Below, one piece after another: positions 53,661 through 62,100 of a stretch of DNA of 64,000 bases. The position numbers and the translations under genes are program-made. The stretch is taken from positions 805,513 through 869,512 of the forward strand of contig JANVCC010000219.1 in the NCBI GenBank assembly GCA_025345505.1, in the 5' to 3' direction. Below the pieces are notes generated by a model. It worked only from the letters and a program-made list of their open reading frames with translations, had not been told where the DNA came from and made no database searches. The stretch is from Todiramphus chloris collaris (Eukaryota; Chordata; Aves; Coraciiformes; Alcedinidae). Position 1 is the first letter of the stretch. Each line of letters starts with the position of its first letter.

Positions 53661-56088
53661 GCACTCGTGCATGGTTGGCCCTTCTCGAGGTTTCCAAGCT
53701 GGAGAGGTCTGAAATCCATCAGCTGCTTTAGGGCAGATGCTGCTCCGTGGTCCCCAGGTCATATCCTGGGCTTCCAGCAGAGCGCTGGCTGAGCAGGTCG
53801 TCAGCATGTTCAGCCCTGGGTTCCCTCAGATGGTCTGGATTTTGACGGTGTGGGTAGAGGAGAAGCTCCCAGGGTTTTGTAGCAGATGGTGGCCACTCTG
53901 CCCTTTGCCTCTGCTGCTGGTACGGATGTGGCTTTGTTGGTACAGTGTAGTTATGGACTGTTCCACAGAGGTTGACTTGGCAGTATAGTTGCTATAAGGT
54001 AGGAGAGGAGGGCAAGTGACTGGAACCCAGAGAGAGGTGCTGGCCTGAATCCATGAAACACTTTCTCATTACTTATAATTTCGTATCCAATCTCTGAATT
54101 TCTGTGGCTGCGTCACAGGAATTTCATTTTGCTGGCATTAAATAAGGGACTCCCTCATTGAAGAGAAGGAAAAAAAGTAGTAGGATAATATGCCCCAGAT
54201 GGTGGGTTTTGGGGCGAGAGGTTTCACGTGCGTCTTGCTGAGGGCTTGGACCAGTGGTGCAGCTCCTTGGAAGTTGTGTCCCTAAGAGCAGGAGGCACGA
54301 CATGAATCCCTCTCTCCCTGGTGAAGAAGCCCAACCCTAACAGTTGTCTTAGAGTATCTGGGTTACTAAAGTGAAGCTGCTTATCCGAGCAGTTGGGCGG
54401 TGAAGTTTCATTGAGCTTCTTTGCCAGAAAGTCCTGTTTAATGCAATAGGCTGGCGGAAGCAGCAGCTTTCCCAGTGTCTCATGTAGGAATGCAGGAAAA
54501 GAACTGGGAAAATGACCTGAAGTGCAGTGACCGTGGTGAAACGAGCTGTGACTAATGCAATAATTATGCCCAAAATGGCTAACGAGCATCTCTGGCTACT
54601 TCCATAGCCACCCTCTGATGGGATCTGGAAAGCAGAGGGAGACGGTGGGAAGCACGAGTGCTCCCAAAGCTGGGACCTAGGATGACTCGTCCCTTGGTGT
54701 TGTAAGGGAATGGTTATCCCTGAAGGAGAGGGTGATGAAGAAGAAAGGAGAGAGAGTGCAACCATCTCCTCCCCGCACGTCCTGCCTGCACCTAACCCTG
54801 ACCTCAGGTGTCCTTTCCAGCTAAGACACGCTGGGAGAACTGGGATGTGTTTCCCCACGCAGTGTTTGAGGTCACACCTGTACCCCAGCAACCCTGGAAG
54901 GTCACTGGCATTCAGAGACAACTCCAGAGCTGCCAGCGGTGCCAAATGGCTGTGCTGACCGTGCAGGGGTTGGCATTTCAGTCCTGTCAAGCAGCCCTGG
55001 GAATAGCAGGAAACCTTTGGTCTGAGGGTATTTGTAGGTGGGTGGTTTATTTTCTGGGGGGGGAACGCTGCGATTCCACATGGGCATCCCAATGGATTCA
55101 CCCCTGACTTGGCTCAAGAGCTGCTCTGGCAGCACGATGCCCGTCCCTGCTGTCCGTGTGCCAGCGAGTTTGCCCAAATTTGTCTGGATTTGTGCCCCAC
55201 TTCCTATGCCTTTTGGCCCGACGATGTGGGAATTCCACAGGAGTGGGACCAGGCCAGAAAGCAATCTTGGGGTTTGCTGTGAACAAAAAATGTGGCGTTT
55301 GGGCTCCTTTCCAACAGGCCTGGGCTGCTTATCAGAAGGATGCTGGTCACACTGGGTTGAGGGAAATGCTGCAGTTGGGATGGCAGCGGGACGGGAGGTC
55401 AGCAGCAGGCCCTTGGATGGGGGGAAAGAGTCTCAAGTATGACAACCAAACTGGAGGCTGCTGGGAGGTGTGGGGGGTGTGTTTGTGATGGGTGCATTTT
55501 TTTCCTCCCCTTTTTCTGCTGTGAAAGGGTGTGTGGCAGCCTGGACAAAGGCACGGAGACGCGTGCGGATGGGTGACAGCGTCCCCATCACCAGGCAGCA
55601 ACCTGAGGTTGCCAGACCAGTTGTGCACGGTATGAAATCGAAACCAAGCGATAAAGGCCGGGGGGGGAGGGAAGTTCAGCGATGTCTTGCGCAGAGGTTT
55701 TTGTGCTACGTGGGGAAATGTTCCTGTGCGTGTCACCCGCTGGCAAGCAGAGGTACAGCCGGCGCGGAGCTGTGTTGTGCTGCCGGTTGCTTGGTTAAAG
55801 GAGGAGGAAGAAACAAAAAAACCCACAAACCAAAACCAACAAAAACCCACACAGAGAGAAAAAGGCACCCAGGAGGGCAGCAGCGGGCTTGGCATGAGCA
55901 GGGTTTCCAAGGCTACTGCGGGACGGTGGCCGGGACGGAGCCGCCTTCGGGGTTGAGTTTGCACCATTCCCGGTGCGCGGATCGGCCCGGGCGTTCTTGG
56001 CTCGCTTGCAGGTGTCGGTGGGGGATTGCTAAAGGAGGAGTTGGGGGGTTATTTTCCACATCAGCCTGGCAGGTGGAGGGGCTGGACG
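53661..56088. other. TMEM51-FHAD1 intergenic region
   Basis: About 2.4 kb of unique sequence without supported exons or CR1. The part next to FHAD1 (55.5-56.0 kb) becomes moderately GC-rich and must contain the FHAD1 promoter. No TATA box stands out. The long minus-strand frame at 55347-55967 has no coding features. Confidence 0.55.
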
Positions 56089-56184
56089 ATGCGAGCCTTC
56101 CTGAAGAGCCCTGAAGGGTGTTTCCAGCTCAAACCCCACACCACGACCATTGGCAGGCACCAAGGGTCCGACGTCGTCCTGCAG
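56089..56184 (+). CDS. FHAD1: FHAD1 exon 1 (start of FHA domain)
   Basis: The ATG at 56089 (GACGATGCG) encodes [20 protein letters not shown] and then [12 protein letters not shown], followed by the donor CTGCAG|GTAACG. Human FHAD1 starts similarly (MKAYLKSAEGFFVL...IGRHENSDLVL). Gly22-Arg23 is the phosphate-contacting GR of FHA domains. Exactly 32 codons, phase 0. Confidence 0.95.
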
Positions 56185-59100
56185 GTAACGACGCCTTAGC
56201 AACGGCTGGTGGTTTGGGTGGAGGGAGCAGGAGATGCTCGGGTCCTCTGGGCAAAGCGTAGGGGCCCCCAGCTTGTTTATCTCAAGGCTTGGCCGATCGG
56301 TGACAAAACCTCAGCTGCTCTCTGGCAGGTTTCCCTGCCTGCCTGTTGATCGCCCCTTGCCAGTCCGCAGGCGCAGGAGAGCATCATGCAGCCCTCGAAT
56401 TCGTCCCCTCGGAGAACGGCTTCGTCCTTCAGGACTTCAACTCCCCCCAGGGCACCTTCGTCAACGGCTGCCAGGTCCAAAACGCGGCCGTGAAAGTGAG
56501 GCCAGGGGATGTCCTGCGCTTCGGCACGGGGGGACCAGCCTTCCAGCTGGTGCTGGATGCCCAGGGAAAGGTGGGTGCTGGATGCTCAGGGAAGGGTAGG
56601 TGCTGGATGCCCAGGGAAGGGTGGGTGCTGGATGCTCAGGGAAAGGTGGGTGCTGGATGCCCAGGGAAAGGTGGGTGCTGGATGCTCAGGGAAGGGTAGG
56701 TGCTGGATGCCCAGGGAAAGGTGGGCACTGGATGCCCAGGGAAGGGTGGGTGCTGGATGCTCAGGGAAAGGTGGGTGCTGGATGCCCAGGGAAGGGTGGG
56801 TGCTGGATGCCCAGGGAAGGGTGGGTGCTGGATGCCCAGGGAAGGGTGGGTGCTGGATGCTCAGGGAAAGGTGGGTGCTGGATGCCCAGGGAAAGGTGGG
56901 TGCTGGATGCCCAGGGAAGGGTGGGCGCTGGATGCTCAGGGAAAGGTGGGTGCTGGATGGCCAAGGGCCTTGTCCTGGGTGATCCTCTCGAAAGGTTGGG
57001 GAGGAAATGAAAAGCTTGAGCTCCCTCTGCTGAAGCAACTCGTGCAATTCAGCAGTGAAAAGGAAAAGCCAGAGTCTCACAGCTGCTTTTGGACACCAGG
57101 AGAAATGCAAAGCAACAGTAAACTGGGAAAGAATGGGGTCAAACATAGTGGCAATCTCCAGGAACAGACCTGTTCAGGGATGTCTGTGGAAGTCGTTGAG
57201 TCTTTGGGTTATAAAGCAGTTCAGGATTGATGAGTTCTACTGTTATTTTTATTACTTTGGCTCTTGAGGAATCTAAAAAAACCAGATACTGAGACAGAGT
57301 CCCCAAAATCTGTGTGTGTCGCATGCCTGGCAGTGGGAGTGGCAGAGCCTGCTCTCCCAGCAGTGCCCACATACAAGTAAAATGTAATTGGAATCATCCA
57401 GTTTGTGCACCCAAATACTGGGTTTGGAGGTCTCGTCAGAGTTCCCGGGGTAGCGAGGTGAGCTGTTGAATCCAAACTTGTCCAGAAAGCCTTGGCTGAG
57501 AGAAATGAAGCTGCAGCAGCTGGGGTCCCAGTGCTGGTCAGGTAAAGCTGGTTCCTGCTGGACCAGCAAGCATTCTAATTTCCAGAAGTAAGATGTGCCC
57601 ACAGAAGCAGATTTGCACCGTAAGGCAGAGGAAGCCCTGTGGGTGCATCGCTTCGGGCTCTGATCCTCCTTTGGTGGAAGAGCTTTGAAGCCTGACCCTG
57701 CTGCCTGCAGAGAGTAAGGCACCCTGTGAAGTTCTGATGGTGCCTAACACAGGGAGGTCTCGCTCCTTTTCAGTGATGTCAGAGGAACATGTTGTCAAGA
57801 GGAGCCTCACCCAGGTAGGAGTCACATCCCTGCAGTGCCTCAGAGCGTGGGACAAGTGCCCAGAAAGGGACAACGTGGTGATGTGGTAGGAACCAGCTGT
57901 GAGCAAGCACCTGGGGTAGCATCAGGAGCAGAAGTGATGGGGCTTAAAGGTGCTCTGGGAGGCAGGAAGGTGCTGGAGCCGTGGGGAGCGTGCACTGGGG
58001 TCTGTGGCTTCATTTCAGAACGATGCCAAGATAATAACTGAGGTCTGCATCATCCAGGCCAGGTTTGAGGCCGCGTCGCCAGATGTTTAGTTCAGCCTTG
58101 TAATTGAGGGCTGTGTGTAAACCAACATACAAGGTTTCAAGAGTGGCTTGTCTCCTTTGGTGGCTCCCTCCTTTGAAGTGCAGTTGCCGTCTGCCTTGAG
58201 CACAGGAAACCTCAAACAAGGTCCATGGCTGATACACTTCTGAAAATACAGCACGTGATGGCTTTGGGGGAATAGAATCATTGAATGGCAGAGGCTGGAA
58301 GGGACCTCTGGAGATCTGGAAGGCTCTGCTGGTAAGGAGAAGAGCAGAGAGTGTCCTAATTACATGTGAGGTCTGATGAATGGGATGAGAAGGCAGGAGT
58401 GCAGTGAGAGGCCTTGGTTCAAGGCGGTGAATGGGAGAAATGGCAGCACAGGACCCACTCGTGTGCAAGCCAGGGGGGCTGTGAATCGTGGAATCACAGC
58501 CTGGGTGGGGTTGGAAGGGACCTTGCAAGGTCGTCTAGTCCAACCCCCTGTGGTGAGCAGGGACATAAGGGAGGGTCTACAGATTTTGCAAAGGACCTGC
58601 AGCATTACGGTTGTCAGCTCTCAAGAGAGAAGCCAGAGCTCAAAAAGCAGCAAACCCCAATAATTTCTTTTGCTTTCAGCAAAGCTTTTGAGCTTCCCGA
58701 TGGAAACCTGTTACCTGGGCAGTGGAAACAGGAAAGGACTAAAATTCTGCTTCCACTCCTGTGTTTGGTACAACATAATGGATGTACATCATGGACTCAA
58801 AGCCTTCTGAGAATCCTGCTGACAAGGTGCTCTTTTTTTCCTCCGCAGATGTCCTGTCCCCCCGTGAAATGTCGCACGGCATGGACCGGGCAGCTCCAGG
58901 TGATTGCAGAGCCCAAACCCTCGACTCCTGCCTCTCCTGCTCACCTGCCCTTGCTGCAGTGGCAGCATCCCCCTGGCTCTCCGGGCAGCAGAGCTCCTGA
59001 TGCCACTGGCCAGGTGCCCCATCCGCCGCTGCGGAAGCGACCCGTGAGTGCTGGGGTTCGGAGCGTGGCCACCACCATCTCCCTGGATGCTTTCAAGAGG

Positions 59101-62100
59101 ACCTCCACAGCGAGGCCAGGTACAACCCGATGCCAAATCTGGTGGTTTGGAGCCTGGTGTCCTCTCTGAGCCACTTGGCCTTGAGGGGAGTTGATCCGTG
59201 CAGAGGCAGTTTGAGAAGTGACAAGTGTTGTCAGCAACTGGGTGTGAGTCCTTGTCCAGTGGAGCTCACTGGGGACTGTGTGTGGTTCTCCCTGTCATTT
59301 GGGTCAGTTAAGAAATGAGCTGTGACATGCAGAGGGGAATGCCATTGTCCTCAGAGCTGGGAAGGACATTTCCTCTTCCTTTTTCCTTGGGTGTGATGAG
59401 ATGGGTGATGACGAACTTTACCTGCACCAGTGACTCATGCACCGATTCCCAGCTCCTGTTTGAAGTGGCTTTTTCTCCTTTGAAGCTCAGTTACTAACTG
59501 TCTTGAGTGCTCAAACTTTAAATGAGGTCCATGGCTGATACACTTCTGAATACACAGTATGTGATGGCTTTGGGGGAATAAATGGTAGAGTTTGGAAGGG
59601 ACCTCTGGAGATGATGGAGTCCAACCCCCCTGCCCCAGCAGGGTCACCCAGGGCAGCCCACACAGGAACAGATCCAGGGGGGCTGGAAAGGCTTCAGAGA
59701 AGGAGACTCCACAGCCTCTCTGGGCAGCCTGGGCCAGGCTCTGGCACTCTCACAGGGAAGAAGTTTTTCCTCCTGTTGAGGTGGAACTCCCTGTGTTCCA
59801 GTTTGTGACCATTGCACTTCACCCTATCCCAGGGCACCACTGAAAAGAGCCTGGCCCCTTCTGCTTGACCCCCACCCCTCAGATACAGACATTCATAAGT
59901 TCCCCTCTCAGGCTTCTCTTCTCCAGGCTGAACAGCCCCAGGGCTCTCAGCCTTTCCCCATCAGAGATGTTCCAGCCCCTTCAGCATCCTCGCAGCCTCT
60001 GTTGGACTCTCTCCAGTATTTTCCTGTCCCTCTTGAACTGGGGAGCCCAGAACGGGACCCAATACTCTAGATGTGGTCTCAGCAGGGCAGAGTAGAAGGG
60101 GAGGAGACCCTCCCTCGACCTGCTGCCCACGCTCTTCTGAAAGCACCCCTGGTGCAGCTGGAGAACGAGACCCTTGCCAGGAATGTAGCTGGTTTTGGTT
60201 CACTCTGTTCCCAGAGGTGTACCATTCCTCTCTGTTGTGCAGACTCTTTGCACTGGGAAGCATCTTTTTACTGGGAAACAGCTGGTTGTGAACTGAGCTC
60301 ATGGACTGCAAAGTAGCCACTGCCTTAGAGCCGTTCTGAGCGATGTGAGAGGGATGCTGCAAGGTGTCTCCGCTGCCTGCACCCAGTTCTCCTGCTGACC
60401 CTTGCTGCTGTGGTGTTTGCTCTCTTCCAGTCTCCACCGGTGTCTCGGGAGATGGTGCCAGTGGCGTGGGGGCAGCCCCTGCCCCGGGGCCTCACGCCTC
60501 GGATTTCCTCGCACAGGAGAAGGTGATGCTTCGGGCAGGGGGGGACCATCCCTGTCCCACATCTGGGCAGAGCAGGAAAACCCTGCCAGCTGCTTGGGTT
60601 TCTGACCTCAGGGCCCAGCAGGGTGAAGGGACTGGCACCAAAGGGCTCTGCTTCCCGGGGTGGGCACCGCTGGGGGCACAGTGGGATGTGGGAAACCCGG
60701 GCGAGGTCAACAGCCTTGAGGTGGTACCCCCTGGTGCGGGCATCTCGGTGGCTGGAGAGTGGCAGTGACGCCCCTCGCCTGCCCGCAGGGTGGAAAGCTT
60801 CTGCGACTGGAGAAGGAAATCGGCCGCCTCTCTGGTTTGGAAACGGAATCCAAGCAGAAAGATGCAGCGATAAGAGATCTGCAGGAGGAGATCGCGGCGA
60901 TGGCGAAGACTCTGGCTCAGGCAGCGGCGAGGAATGAGGTGGAACTGACCCAGAAGCTGCTCGCCTTCGACCGAGAGCTGGGAGCCAAAAGGGAGGAGAT
61001 CGAAGCCTTGAGGGAACAGGTAGCGAGCCCTTCAGCGGGCACGGGGCAGGGGAGTGCCTCTCTGCTACCCGTGGACTTGCCACTTCACACCCAGGTTTTA
61101 GGAGGAGCAGGTCACGTGTCTGAAACCCAGGGAAAAGAGGCACGGGGTCTTTTTGTCTTCCAGTTGCTTGGGTGTGCAGATTTGCTTGCTTTCTGTGCAG
61201 ATAGGTTTCATTTAAATAATTTAATGAGACTGGTCCATAGGTGTCCCCTGGGTGTGGTAGGGTCTGTAATGCTGCAGTGAGGAGGGAAAGAGAAGCGTGA
61301 CCAGCCTTTGGTGGGGGAAAAGAAGCACGACCACCGTGGGCCAGGCAGGACCCCTGCTTCCCCCTTGCCTCTTTTGCCCCAGGGAAGGACTGTGGGGTTG
61401 TGTTTGCAGGGGGAATACCCCTCCCAAAGGCAGCACATCCCCGCAGTGTCCTGCTCGGAATAGGTGGCTGGGTGGAGGAGAGGGGACTGAAAGTTGTCTT
61501 CTCTAGGGATGTCATGGAATGTTAGGGGTTGGAAGAGACCTCTGGAGATCATCAAGTCCAACCCCCCTGCCAGAGCAGGGTCACCCAGGGCAGCCCACAC
61601 AGGAACAGATCCGGGGGGGCTGGAAAGGCTCCAGAGAAGGAGACTCCACAGCCTCTCTGGGCAGCCTGGGCCAGGCTCTGTCACCCTCACAGTGAAGATT
61701 TTCCTCATACTGAGGTGGGACTTCCTATGTTCTAGCTTATATTATTCTTTCTCCTATTACTGGGCACCATGGTAAAGAGCCTGGCCCCTTCCACTCGACA
61801 CCCACCCCTCAGGTATTTATAGACATGAATAAGGTCCCCGCTCAGTCTTCTCTTCTCCAACCTAAGCAGCCCCAGTTCTCTCAGCCTTTCTTCACAGGGG
61901 AGATGTTCCAGTCCTTTCATCATCTTCGTAGCCTCTATTGGACTCTCTCCAGTAGATCCCTGTCTCCCTTGAATTGCCCCAAACTGGACACAGTATGCCA
62001 GCTGTGGTCTCAGCAGGGAAGAGTAGAGGAGGAGGAGAACCTGCCTGGACCTGCTGGACCTGTTACTGACCCATGCTTCATGAGACCTCCAAAAGTGTCC

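Noticed and set aside
56509..57230. Cys/Gly/Lys repeat frames on both strands downstream of FHAD1 exon 2
   Set aside because: Read-through of the 25-bp minisatellite in several frames; the real FHAD1 frame leaves at the donor after 56570.
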